DNA of 64,000 nt from the NCBI RefSeq assembly GCF_005153485.1, contig NZ_CP039740.1, positions 3,537,001 to 3,601,000 of the forward strand, read 5' to 3'. Both the position numbers and the translations under genes were made by a program. The stretch comes from Pseudolabrys sp. FHR47 (GTDB lineage: Bacteria > Pseudomonadota > Alphaproteobacteria > Rhizobiales > Xanthobacteraceae). Positions within the stretch are counted from its first letter, which is position 1, and every line of letters begins with the position of its first letter. Below the pieces are notes generated by a model, which was not told the DNA's origin, made no database searches, and saw only the letters and a list, made by a program, of their open reading frames with translations. Positions 9,167 to 16,928 of the stretch are shown one piece after another.

Positions 9167-9286
9167 ATCGTCCGCGAAAGCGGACGATCCAGTATTCGCT
9201 GACACCCGCGATTACTGGATGGCCCGCTTTCGCGGGCCATGACGCCGTTGGAGCAAAGAGCTCGATCGCCCGCCTACGCGGGCGAT
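9167..9286. repeat. hairpin repeat cluster, copy 3 (three hairpins)
   Basis: Three nine-base stems follow each other: ATCGTCCGC/GCGGACGAT (9167-9188, loop GAAA), ATGGCCCGC/GCGGGCCAT (9219-9240, loop TTTC) and ATCGCCCGC/GCGGGCGAT (9265-9286, loop CTAC). The first two are further linked by ATCCAGTA and TACTGGAT between them, so the whole unit could fold as one branched structure. It belongs to the same family as copies 1, 2 and 4. Confidence 0.75.
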
Positions 9287-9305
9287 GATGCTGAGAGATA
9301 CTGTC

Positions 9306-9332
9306 CCCGGATTTCGCTGCGCTTCATCCGGG
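9306..9332. repeat. short palindromic repeat (CCCGGAT...ATCCGGG)
   Basis: A seven-base stem, CCCGGAT (9306-9312) and ATCCGGG (9326-9332), with a 13-base loop. It differs in sequence from the GCGAAAGC hairpins beside it and resembles another widespread class of proteobacterial intergenic repeat. It ends shortly before the 3' end of the Nudix gene. Confidence 0.55.
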
Positions 9333-9367
9333 CTACAGGATGTTGCCCCACCGACGACACCGAGCCA

Positions 9368-9883
9368 TCACCACATCTCGCTCACCGCCCGGCCCTCGAA
9401 CACCTCGGCGATGCGGGCGCGGGCGGCGCGGCCGGTGTCTTCCGGCAATTCGTCAATGGCGAAGAAGCCGTGCGCCACGATCTCGTAGTCCGGCACCGGC
9501 GGCGATTCCTGCACGAAATCGCGCACGACATAGAGCATCACATGATCGCGCCGCGAGACGCGACGGTTGTGGAATACGCCATGCAGCACTGGCTCGCCAG
9601 TGAGTTTGATGTTGCCTTCCTCGATCAGTTCGCGCGCCAGCGCCGTCTTCACCGTCTCGCCGGTTTCGACGCCGCCGCCGGGCAGATGCCAGCCGCTGAC
9701 ATAGGAGTGCTTGATCAGGAAAACCCGGCCCTGACCGTCGATCACCAGGGCGAAGGCGCCAAGCGTCGCACCACGGGCGAAACGCCAGTAAAAGTGAAAG
9801 GCACGGCTCAATATCGGCTCAAAACGGCGACGTAAGGCAGACAAGCGGCGGTTCCCTTTTTGCGACCCATTCTCATAGCGCAT
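9368..9883 (-). CDS. Nudix hydrolase
   Basis: A 171-residue Nudix-fold protein, expected to cleave a nucleoside diphosphate linked to another moiety with Mg2+. The Nudix box runs GGVETGETVKTALAREL and continues IEEGNI, matching G-x5-E-x7-R-E-U-x-E-E-x-G-U except that N stands where the last G is usual. GWHLPGGGVE before it is canonical. The start was put at the ATG at 9883: the frame stays open up to 10048, but the upstream part would overlap the mbfA start region and has no family resemblance. An N-terminal basic stretch (RLSALRRRFEPILSRAFHF) precedes the domain. The gene is divergent from mbfA. Confidence 0.8.
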   Translation of the reverse strand: MRYENGSQKGNRRLSALRRRFEPILSRAFHFYWRFARGATLGAFALVIDGQGRVFLIKHSYVSGWHLPGGGVETGETVKTALARELIEEGNIKLTGEPVLHGVFHNRRVSRRDHVMLYVVRDFVQESPPVPDYEIVAHGFFAIDELPEDTGRAARARIAEVFEGRAVSEMW

Positions 9884-9917
9884 CGGCTGAAAGTTGGGCG
9901 GACTGAGGCCTTTAATC

Positions 9918-9935
9918 TTTAGAATGATTCCAATA
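9918..9935 (+). promoter_or_regulatory. Irr-type iron control element (ICE box) upstream of mbfA
   Basis: TTTAGAATGATTCCAAT fits the rhizobial ICE consensus TTTAGAA-YNR-TTCTAAA: the left half-site and YNR spacer are exact, and the right half keeps five of seven bases. It lies 37-54 bases before the GTG start of mbfA. The mbfA gene is a known target of the haem-responsive repressor Irr in Bradyrhizobium and Agrobacterium, so repression under low iron is expected here. Confidence 0.65.
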
Positions 9936-9971
9936 TATGGGGTTAAGCCAGACCCGCTAAGGACGTCCCCC

Positions 9972-10931
9972 GTGAAGCAATTCTCCGACCTGACCGAGCA
10001 GGAAGTGCTGGCGCTCGCCATCACCAATGAGGAAGAGGACAGCCGCATCTATCGCGGCTTCGCCGAGGGCCTGCGCGAGCAGTTTCCCGCCTCCGCGAAG
10101 GTGTTCGACGAGATGGCCGAAGAGGAAGTGCATCACCGCGCGATTCTCTACGACCTCTACCGTCAGCGCTTCGGCGAATATCTGCCGTTGATCCGTCGCC
10201 AGGACGTCAAGGGCTTCCTTCACCCGAAGAAGCCGCTGTGGCTGATGCGGCCGCTCGGCCTCGAGGAAGTGCGCAAGTTCGCCGAGAACATGGAGTTCGA
10301 GGCCGAGCGCTTCTATCGCAAGGCCGCCGAGAACGCCCGCGATGCGTCGGTGCGCGAGCTGCTGATCACTTTGGCCGAAGCCGAGGCAGGACATGAGACG
10401 CTGGCGCACAAGCTGACCGCGAAGATTCTCACCGAAGATGCGCGCGCCGAGGAACACGAGACGGCGCGGCGCATGTTCCTGCTGCAATATGTGCAGCCGG
10501 GCCTGGTCGGGCTGATGGACGGCTCAGTGTCGACGCTGGCGCCGTTGTTCGCCGCGGCCTTCGCCACGCACAATACCTGGGAGACGTTTCTCGTCGGCAT
10601 GGCGGCGTCTGTGGGCGCCGGCATTTCGATGGGCTTTGCCGAAGCCTTGTCCGACGACGGCTCGCTCACCGGCCGCGGCGCGCCGTGGCTGCGCGGCCTC
10701 GTCTCCGGCCTGATGACGACCATCGGCGGCGTTGGCCACGCGCTGCCGTATCTCATTCCCGACTTCTATGTCGCCACCATCGCGGCGGTGATCGTGGTCG
10801 CCATCGAACTCGCGGTGATCTCGTGGATCCGCTACAAATACATGGACACGCCGTTCCTGAAGGCGGCGTTCCAGATCGTGGTCGGCGGCGTGTTGGTGTT
10901 CATCTCCGGGATATTGATCGGGAGTTCGTGA
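9972..10931 (+). CDS. mbfA: MbfA: ferritin-like / VIT1-CCC1 iron exporter
   Basis: A 319-residue membrane-bound ferritin. Residues 1-160 form a ferritin-like/rubrerythrin domain with iron-ligand motifs such as ITNEEEDSRIYRGF, EMAEEEVHHRAI, MEFEAERFYRKA and EAEAGHETLAHK. Residues 170-319 are a VIT1/CCC1-type transporter domain with about five membrane helices (PGLVGLMDGSVSTLAPLF, ISMGFAEALSDDGS). In Bradyrhizobium and Agrobacterium MbfA exports iron and protects against iron and peroxide stress. The GTG at 9972 is preferred because AAGGA stands eight bases before it and the upstream ATG falls inside the ICE box. It stands alone and is followed by a palindromic repeat. Confidence 0.92.
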   Translation: MKQFSDLTEQEVLALAITNEEEDSRIYRGFAEGLREQFPASAKVFDEMAEEEVHHRAILYDLYRQRFGEYLPLIRRQDVKGFLHPKKPLWLMRPLGLEEVRKFAENMEFEAERFYRKAAENARDASVRELLITLAEAEAGHETLAHKLTAKILTEDARAEEHETARRMFLLQYVQPGLVGLMDGSVSTLAPLFAAAFATHNTWETFLVGMAASVGAGISMGFAEALSDDGSLTGRGAPWLRGLVSGLMTTIGGVGHALPYLIPDFYVATIAAVIVVAIELAVISWIRYKYMDTPFLKAAFQIVVGGVLVFISGILIGSS

Positions 10932-10943
10932 TTCTTTGTTGTC

Positions 10944-11050
10944 GTCCCCGCGAAAGCGGGGACCCAGTATCCCCTGTGCGCGATTGAGGCGCATACCTCG
11001 CTTATCCCTTCATTCCGGTGGATACTGGATGCCCCGCTTTCGCGGGGCAT
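10944..11050. repeat. paired hairpin repeat, copy 4
   Basis: GTCCCCGC/GCGGGGAC (10944-10963, loop GAAA) and ATGCCCCGC/GCGGGGCAT (11029-11050, loop TTTC) are joined by CCAGTAT (10964-10970) pairing with ATACTGG (11022-11028). The whole unit begins 12 bases after the mbfA stop. Its right hairpin is what makes the metallophosphoesterase frame look longer at its 5' end. Confidence 0.8.
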
Positions 11051-11071
11051 GACAGCCATTGGACGCCGGCT

Positions 11072-11950
11072 TTGCCCTTCACCCTCGCCCACCTCTCCGA
11101 CATCCACCTTTCGCCGCTGCCGCCGGCGCATGTGCTCGATCTGTGTAGCAAGCGCATCACCGGTTACCTGAACTGGCAGCGCAAGCGCCGCTTCGTGCAT
11201 GATCCGGCGGTGCTTGGCAGCATCGTCGCCGATCTCAAGACGCAAAGGCCGGACCACATCGCCGTCACCGGCGATATCGCCAATATCGGGTTAGAGGCTG
11301 AGTACGCCGCCGGCCGCGGCTTTCTCGACGCGCTGGGCAAGCCGGAGCAGGTGAGCTTCGTGCCGGGCAATCACGACATCTACGTCGCCGAGTGCGCGCG
11401 CTTTGCCGCGCGGGCCTGGGGCCCGTTCATGACCGGCGACGACGGCGAGACGTTTCCCTATGTGCGGCGGCGCGGCCCGCTCGCGATCATCGGCCTCTCG
11501 ACCGGCGTGCCGACGGCACCGTTCCAGGCGACCGGCGAACTCGGCGACGGCCAGCTCGGCGCGCTGGCAACCCTGCTAGACCGTATGCGCGACGAGAAGC
11601 TGTTTCGCGTTGTGCTGATCCATCATCCGCCGGTCAGCGATGCGCCGGCCTATAAGCGCCTCACCGACGCCGGCAACTTCATGCACGTCATCGCCCGGCA
11701 CGGCGCCGAATTAATCCTGCACGGCCACGACCATCGCGACATGCTCAATGTCATCGACGGGCCGAACGGCGCGCGAGTGCCGGCGGTCGGCGTACCTTCG
11801 GCTTCCGCCGCGCCCGGCCTCGACAAGGACAATGCCGGCTATCACCTCTATCGCATCGATGGCGCGCCCGGCGCGTGGCGGTGCGAGATGGTGGTAAGGG
11901 CGGTGAGTGAGGATGGGTTGGTGACGGAAGTGAAGCGGGAAATGCTTTAA
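11072..11950 (+). CDS. metallophosphoesterase (calcineurin-like, CpdA type)
   Basis: A 292-residue binuclear metallophosphoesterase. All five family motifs can be read: LSDIHLS (D-x-H), VTGDIAN (G-D), PGNHD, HHPP and HGHDH. The likely substrate is a phosphodiester such as cAMP, but this subgroup is often uncharacterised. The frame is open from a GTG at 11018, yet that stretch is the translated palindromic repeat. The TTG at 11072, giving LPFTLAHLSDIHL, is where family members begin, so I use it; no strong ribosome site is visible. Its stop overlaps the stop of the convergent gene (TTAA at 11947-11950). Confidence 0.85.
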   Translation: MPFTLAHLSDIHLSPLPPAHVLDLCSKRITGYLNWQRKRRFVHDPAVLGSIVADLKTQRPDHIAVTGDIANIGLEAEYAAGRGFLDALGKPEQVSFVPGNHDIYVAECARFAARAWGPFMTGDDGETFPYVRRRGPLAIIGLSTGVPTAPFQATGELGDGQLGALATLLDRMRDEKLFRVVLIHHPPVSDAPAYKRLTDAGNFMHVIARHGAELILHGHDHRDMLNVIDGPNGARVPAVGVPSASAAPGLDKDNAGYHLYRIDGAPGAWRCEMVVRAVSEDGLVTEVKREML

Positions 11951-12522
11951 GGCACCGGCGCGGTCAGCAGCGCCCAGGTGAACAGGACCGCCACCGCGAC
12001 CACGACACCGTAGATGAACATGCGCAGGCCACGCAGGCGGCCGCGACGTTGCTCGTCCTCGATGGTCTTGAGCGTCGCCGCCTGACCGAACGGCACGTCG
12101 TCCGCCAGCGCACGTTCCCGCTCGAGCAGGCGCCGGGCCACATAGCGCGTTACGGCCGACACCATCTCCGGCAGTTCATAGCTCTCGGCCAGCACGGCGC
12201 GGCCGTAGCGCGTATCCTGCACGAAGCGGTACTCGCGCTTGTCGCGGCCCATCTCGATATGGGCGACGACGTCGATCCACAGCCGTGGTGTTTCGCCCTG
12301 GCTGACGCCGCGATCGAACAGCTCGACCTCTTTCGGGATTTCGGCGAACAGCGGATCGAGCGCTTCGCTCAGCAGCTCCAGCCGCGCCACCTCGGCATCG
12401 CGCAGATCGACGATGACAGCCGAGCGCTCGGCGGCCTCGATGCGCGCCTCGCGCATTGCCTCCTTGAGCGGCGTCGGCGGCACGGGCATCTCCGACTCGG
12501 GCTTTTTGCGGCGTCCCCACAT
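11947..12522 (-). CDS. conserved protein of unknown function with C-terminal membrane helix
   Basis: A 191-residue protein I do not recognise. It begins MWGRRKKPESE and has a long charged region rich in Arg, Glu and Ala, with helical or coiled-coil character (about residues 16-150). It ends in one hydrophobic helix at about 168-188, so it is probably a tail-anchored inner-membrane protein facing the cytoplasm. The ATG at 12522 is chosen because the upstream open frame runs into the neighbouring hyi gene and shows no conserved look. It follows hyi on the same strand with an 82-base gap. Function unknown. Confidence 0.65.
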   Translation of the reverse strand: MWGRRKKPESEMPVPPTPLKEAMREARIEAAERSAVIVDLRDAEVARLELLSEALDPLFAEIPKEVELFDRGVSQGETPRLWIDVVAHIEMGRDKREYRFVQDTRYGRAVLAESYELPEMVSAVTRYVARRLLERERALADDVPFGQAATLKTIEDEQRRGRLRGLRMFIYGVVVAVAVLFTWALLTAPVP

Positions 12523-12604
12523 GGGGGCCTTTCTAGCAGGCCCCGAAAGCCCGGAAAAGGGAGAAAGGTCAGGTTTTTCAAGGCTATTGACGGTTAGCCA
12601 AAGG

Positions 12605-13393
12605 TTAATTGCGCGGATTGACACCGTATTGCCGGATCCAGCCCAGGCTGTCCTCGGTCCGCGGCGTCGAGGGGATGTACTCGCAGCCCACCCAGAACGG
12701 ATAGCCGAGCCGATCGATCTCGGCGAAGACGTAGGGGTAATTGATCTCACCATCCTCGTTGGGCTCGTGGCGCACCGGCACCTGCGAGCACTGGATGTGG
12801 GCGATCAGCGGCTGGTACTTTTTAAAACGCTCGATGATGTCGCCGCCGACGATCTGCACGTGGAAGAAATCGTATTGCATGAAGACATTGTCGCTGCCGA
12901 CTTTGGCGATGATGTCGGCGGCGTGCTCGACCTGATAGAGAAAATAATTCGGCACGCTGCGCTGGTTGATCGGCTCGATATAGAGCTTGATGTTTTTCGC
13001 CGCGGCCTGATCGGCGGCGCGCTTGAGGTTGTCCACGAACACGTCCTCCGCTTTGCGGCGCCGCTCGGGCGTCACCATGCCGGCCAGACAATGGATGGCG
13101 AGGCCGTCGACCGCAGCGACATAGTCGAGCGTCTGCGCGAAGGCAGCGCGCCATTCGTCCTGCCGTCCCGGCAGCGCGCCGAGACCGAACTCGCCCTCGC
13201 CGCCCTGCGGCGTGTTGATGCCGAGCACCTTGAGATTGTTGCGCGTGGTGGCGCGCCTGTAGTCCGCCGCGCTCACACCTTCGGGAAAGCGGCCTTCGAT
13301 CGCCGTAAAGCCGGCCGCCGCTGCCGCGTCGATGCGCTCGATGAGCGGCCGCTCCTTGAACAGATAGTCGATGTGAGCGGAAAACCGCGGCAT
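12605..13393 (-). CDS. hyi: hydroxypyruvate isomerase family (xylose-isomerase-like TIM barrel)
   Basis: A 262-residue TIM-barrel protein of the Hyi family, which interconverts hydroxypyruvate and tartronate semialdehyde. It begins MPRFSAHIDYLFKERP, and the catalytic-site strands are visible as NIKLYIEPINQR (Glu ligand), VFMQYDFFHVQI (Asp/His), IAHIQCSQVP and FWVGCEYIP (Glu). Length and order match the family. The start at 13393 has no upstream homologous sequence. It is divergent from a decarboxylating dehydrogenase at 13489, with 95 bases between, suggesting shared regulation and a common path in glyoxylate, tartrate or hydroxypyruvate metabolism. That pairing is inference. Confidence 0.87.
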   Translation of the reverse strand: MPRFSAHIDYLFKERPLIERIDAAAAAGFTAIEGRFPEGVSAADYRRATTRNNLKVLGINTPQGGEGEFGLGALPGRQDEWRAAFAQTLDYVAAVDGLAIHCLAGMVTPERRRKAEDVFVDNLKRAADQAAAKNIKLYIEPINQRSVPNYFLYQVEHAADIIAKVGSDNVFMQYDFFHVQIVGGDIIERFKKYQPLIAHIQCSQVPVRHEPNEDGEINYPYVFAEIDRLGYPFWVGCEYIPSTPRTEDSLGWIRQYGVNPRN

Positions 13394-13488
13394 GCTTCTC
13401 CCCTTGCGCCCATCGCCTGGGCCGTATTCATTAGCGGGCAAATTACCGTCCAAGCGCCGCAAAGGCCACCCGTATCGAGGAACGCCGC

Positions 13489-14574
13489 ATGTCCGCCAAC
13501 TCCGCCTTTCATATTTGCGTATTGCCGGGCGACGGCATCGGCCATGAGGTGATGAAGCCGGCACTCGATGTGCTGCGCCGCATCGAGGAAACGACGCCGA
13601 GCCTCAAGTTCCGCTTTTCGGAAGCGCCGGCCGGCGCCGAGGAATACAAGGCGACCGGCAAATCGATGTCGGACGCGACGGTGAAGCTCGCCGGCGAGGC
13701 CGACGCCATCCTGCTCGGGGCCTGCGGCATGCCGAGCATCCGCTATCCCGACGGGACGGAGATCATGCCGCAGGTGGAACTGCGCTTCATCTACGATCTC
13801 TATGCCGGCGTGCGCCCGGCGCGGCTGGTGCCCGGCGTGCCCTCGCCGATCGTCGGCGCGCATGAGCACGGCATCGACTTCGTGCTGGTGCGGGAATCGA
13901 CCGAAGGCCTGTTCGCCTCAATGGGCAAAGGCGTCACCACGCATGATGAAGCGCGCGAGACGCTCGTCGTCACGCGCAAGACCACCGAGCGGCTGTTCGA
14001 CTTCTGCCTGCGGCTCGCGCAGCGCCGCAAGGCGCGCGGCAAGCCGGGCCGGCTGACGCTCGTGGACAAGGCCAATGTGTTCAAGGCGTTCAACTGGCAG
14101 CGCGGCATCTTCGACGAACGCAAGGCGGCGTTTCCCGATGTGGCGACCGACAAGCTCTATGTCGATGCCTGCGCCGCCATCATGGTGAAAAAGCCGTGGG
14201 ACTTCGACGTCATGGTGATGGAGAACATGTTCGGCGACATTCTCTCCGATCTCGCCGCCGGCCTGATCGGCGGCCTCGGCATGGCACCATCCGCCGATAT
14301 CGGCGACACCCATGCGGTGTTCCAGCCCTGCCACGGCACCGCGCCGGATATCATGGGCCAGGGCAAGGCCAATCCGACCGCCATGATCCTGTCCGCCGCC
14401 ATGATGCTCGACTGGCTCGCTGACAAGCACGATCACCCGCCCGCCGCCGAAGCAGCCCAGCGTATCGAGCAGGCGGTCGACGATGCCTATCGCACCGGCC
14501 TCAAGCCGATGGAATATGGCGGCGGTGATGGCACTGCGACGATATCCAAGGCGGTGATGACGGCGCTGGGATAG
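13489..14574 (+). CDS. isocitrate/isopropylmalate dehydrogenase-family oxidoreductase
   Basis: A 361-residue NAD-dependent beta-decarboxylating dehydrogenase. Seen motifs are CVLPGDGIGHEV, the substrate region DFVLVRESTEGLFAS, the metal-binding segment ENMFGDILSDLAAGLIGGLG, and the nucleotide-binding end FQPCHGTAPDIMGQGKANP. The RESTEG signature places it near tartrate/3-isopropylmalate-type enzymes. The residues that separate LeuB from tartrate dehydrogenase cannot be settled by eye, and no leuC/leuD gene is nearby. The divergent hydroxypyruvate isomerase favours a role in tartrate or related hydroxyacid use. Its stop abuts that of the MFS gene head-on (TAG at 14572-14574). Confidence 0.85.
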   Translation: MSANSAFHICVLPGDGIGHEVMKPALDVLRRIEETTPSLKFRFSEAPAGAEEYKATGKSMSDATVKLAGEADAILLGACGMPSIRYPDGTEIMPQVELRFIYDLYAGVRPARLVPGVPSPIVGAHEHGIDFVLVRESTEGLFASMGKGVTTHDEARETLVVTRKTTERLFDFCLRLAQRRKARGKPGRLTLVDKANVFKAFNWQRGIFDERKAAFPDVATDKLYVDACAAIMVKKPWDFDVMVMENMFGDILSDLAAGLIGGLGMAPSADIGDTHAVFQPCHGTAPDIMGQGKANPTAMILSAAMMLDWLADKHDHPPAAEAAQRIEQAVDDAYRTGLKPMEYGGGDGTATISKAVMTALG

Positions 14575-15741
14575 CTACTCAGCGGCCTGCGGCGCTTCGA
14601 CGACTTTCCGCCGCACCAGCAGCAGCATGACGACGCCGACCGCGGAGGTCGCGGCGCCTGCGATCGACACTGCCGGCAGGCCGAGGCCGGCGTCGATCAC
14701 CGCACCACCGAGCGCGGCGCCGACCGCATTGCCGAGATTGAAGGCGCCGATGTTCATGGCGGAGGCGAGGTTCGGCGCTTCGTGCGCTTCCTGCATCACG
14801 CCCATCTGCAACGGCGGCACCAAAGCGAAGCTGGCGATGCCCCACAAGAAGATCAGCACCGCGGCGCTCGCCTCCCAGCGCATGCCGACCGCAAAGGCGG
14901 CGAGCAGCACGACGACGCCGAGCAGCGACGCCATCAGCGTGCCGTCGACCGAGCGGTCGGCGAAGCGGCCGCCGATCAGGTTGCCGACCGCGAGGCCAAC
15001 GCCATAGACGACCAGCATCGCGGTAACGAAGGCCGTGCCGGCGCCGGTCTCGGACTTGAGGATCGGCACGATGTAGGTGAACACCGTGAACATGGCGCTG
15101 GCGCCGACCACGGTGAGCGCCAGAGCCAGCAACACCGGCGCGCGGCCGAGCACGCGCAGTTCGGCGCGCATGTCGGCATTGCTGTCGGCCGGCATCAGCG
15201 GCAAGGCGAGACGCAACGCCACCATGACGACCGCGCCGACACCGGCGATACCCCAGAAGGTGGCGCGCCAGCCGAACACTTCGCCGAGCCAGGCGGCGAG
15301 CGGCACACCGCCGATGGTGGCGATGGTCAGGCCGGTGAACATCGCCGCCACGGCGGAAGCCCGCCGTTCCGGCGCGACGACGCTCGCCGCCACCACCGAG
15401 CCGACGCCAAAGAAGGCGCCATGGTTGAAGGAGGTGATGATGCGGGCGGCAAGCAGCATCGAATAGCTGTCGGAGATCGCCGCCAAGAGATTGCCGGCGG
15501 TGAAGATGCCCATTAGGCCGATCAGCAGCGTGCGGCGCGGCACCCGGGCGAAGGCCAAGGTCATCACAGGCGCGCCAACCAGCACGCCCAGCGCATAGGC
15601 GCTGACCAGAAGCCCGGCGGCTGGGATGGAGACGCCGAGGCCGTCGGCGATCAGCGGCAACATGCCCATGGGCGTGAATTCGGTGACCCCGATGCCGAAG
15701 GCGCCGAGTGCAAGAGCGAACAGGGGTGGATTGAATTTCAT
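14575..15741 (-). CDS. MFS transporter, DHA1 family (AraJ/arabinose-efflux-like)
   Basis: A 388-residue major facilitator with about 12 membrane helices. FGIGVTEFTPMGMLPLIADGL is the N-terminal feature of the AraJ/YdhP-like drug and sugar exporters, and PVMTLAFARVPRRTLLIG is the loop 2-3 motif A region (usually G-x-x-x-D-R-x-G-R-R, here degenerate). The second half repeats with GGRFADRSVDG. The start ATG at 15741 fits the family; the frame stays open upstream but without similarity. It is divergent from a LysR gene at 15845, a usual arrangement in which the regulator controls the exporter. Substrate unknown. Confidence 0.87.
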   Translation of the reverse strand: MKFNPPLFALALGAFGIGVTEFTPMGMLPLIADGLGVSIPAAGLLVSAYALGVLVGAPVMTLAFARVPRRTLLIGLMGIFTAGNLLAAISDSYSMLLAARIITSFNHGAFFGVGSVVAASVVAPERRASAVAAMFTGLTIATIGGVPLAAWLGEVFGWRATFWGIAGVGAVVMVALRLALPLMPADSNADMRAELRVLGRAPVLLALALTVVGASAMFTVFTYIVPILKSETGAGTAFVTAMLVVYGVGLAVGNLIGGRFADRSVDGTLMASLLGVVVLLAAFAVGMRWEASAAVLIFLWGIASFALVPPLQMGVMQEAHEAPNLASAMNIGAFNLGNAVGAALGGAVIDAGLGLPAVSIAGAATSAVGVVMLLLVRRKVVEAPQAAE

Positions 15742-15844
15742 GGCGGTACAGCGCTCCGGAATTTTTGCAACCCCGGACATGGTGCAGCGCCGCAATCCGC
15801 ACTAGAGGCTTTCCCGGTCCAGCATCTTTGCGTAGGATTCACAA

Positions 15845-16750
15845 ATGGAGCGAGCTGACCACACATCGGAGATGGCGGCCTTTGTCGAGGTCGCCCGCCA
15901 AGGCAGCCTGTCCGGCGCGGCGCGGGCGCTTGGGCTGACGCCCTCGGCGGTCAGCCGCATCATCGGGCGCATTGAGGCCCGGCTCGGCGTCCGCCTCATG
16001 GTGCGCACCACGCGCTCGCTGCGGCTGACCGCCGAAGGCCAGAGCTATATCCATGCCGCGTGCCGCATCCTGGCCGACATTGCCGAGACCGAACGCGCCA
16101 TCGCCGACCAGGCCTCGCCGCGCGGCAAGGTCCGCCTCAGCATGGCCTCGGCGCATGGCCGCATGAACGTGCTGCCGCTGCTCGGCGAATTCACAGCCCG
16201 CTATCCGGGCATCTCGCTCGATATCGACTTGAGCGACGAGGTGGCCGACATCCTCGGCGGCCGCGCCGACGTCGCGGTCCGCTTCGGCCCGCTGGCCGAC
16301 AGTCCGCTCACCGCGCGGCGTCTCGGCCACACCGGCCGCACGGTGATCGCCTCGCCGGCCTATCTTGAGCGCCACGGCACGCCGCGCCGGCCGGCCGACC
16401 TCGCCACGCATAACTGCCTCGACTTCAGCTTCCGCCGCATAGAGCCCGGCTGGCCGTTCCGCGAGGACGGCCGCGACTATATCCTGCCGGTGAGTGGCAA
16501 CATCACCGCGAACAACGGCGAGACGCTGGTGCAGCTCGCGCTCGACGGGCTGGGCATCACCCGCGTCGGCAATTTCCACATCGAGGATGATCTGGCGAGC
16601 GGCCGCCTGGTGCCGCTGCTCGAAGAGTTCAACCCGCAAGATCGCGAAGCCATTCACGCGGTCTTCATCGGCGGCGCGAACATGCCGGCGCGCGTGCGCG
16701 TGCTGGTTGATTTCCTGGCCGAGAAATTGCGCGCACCGGGCGCGGCATAA
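15845..16750 (+). CDS. LysR-family transcriptional regulator
   Basis: A 301-residue LysR-type regulator. The N-terminal winged helix-turn-helix is clear in FVEVARQGSLSGAARALG and LTPSAVSRIIGRIEARLG, followed by the effector-binding region (GKVRLSMASAHGRM, NGETLVQLALDGLGI). The pattern SGAARALGLTPSAVSR and the early VRTTRSLRLTAEG are those of the CrgA/DsdC-like group. It is divergent from the MFS exporter with a 103-base gap that should contain the operator; I saw no unambiguous T-N11-A site there. The TAXI-TRAP genes start 178 bases downstream with their own promoter candidate. Confidence 0.9.
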   Translation: MERADHTSEMAAFVEVARQGSLSGAARALGLTPSAVSRIIGRIEARLGVRLMVRTTRSLRLTAEGQSYIHAACRILADIAETERAIADQASPRGKVRLSMASAHGRMNVLPLLGEFTARYPGISLDIDLSDEVADILGGRADVAVRFGPLADSPLTARRLGHTGRTVIASPAYLERHGTPRRPADLATHNCLDFSFRRIEPGWPFREDGRDYILPVSGNITANNGETLVQLALDGLGITRVGNFHIEDDLASGRLVPLLEEFNPQDREAIHAVFIGGANMPARVRVLVDFLAEKLRAPGAA

Positions 16751-16825
16751 CCTGCGCCGTTGGGCGACCGCCCGCATGAGGCGCGTATTGTTTCCGTAAT
16801 CCGAAAGCTATTGGCAGGAATGGCT

Positions 16826-16854
16826 TTGCACTGACGCCGTCCACCGCCTACGCT
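16826..16854 (+). promoter_or_regulatory. candidate sigma-70 promoter for the TRAP genes
   Basis: TTGCAC (16826-16831) and TACGCT (16849-16854) are separated by 17 bases. A strong ribosome site GGGGAGG follows at 16915-16921, seven bases before the start codon. This is a visual match only. Confidence 0.35.
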
Positions 16855-16928
16855 ACCGCTACAGAGAGACCGATCCGGCATCGGCCAAAAGCCAACGCAA
16901 AGACCGGATCGACAGGGGAGGAAAACCA

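Noticed and set aside
11018..11071. N-terminal extension of the metallophosphoesterase
   Set aside because: The codons are the translated right half of a palindromic repeat, not conserved protein.
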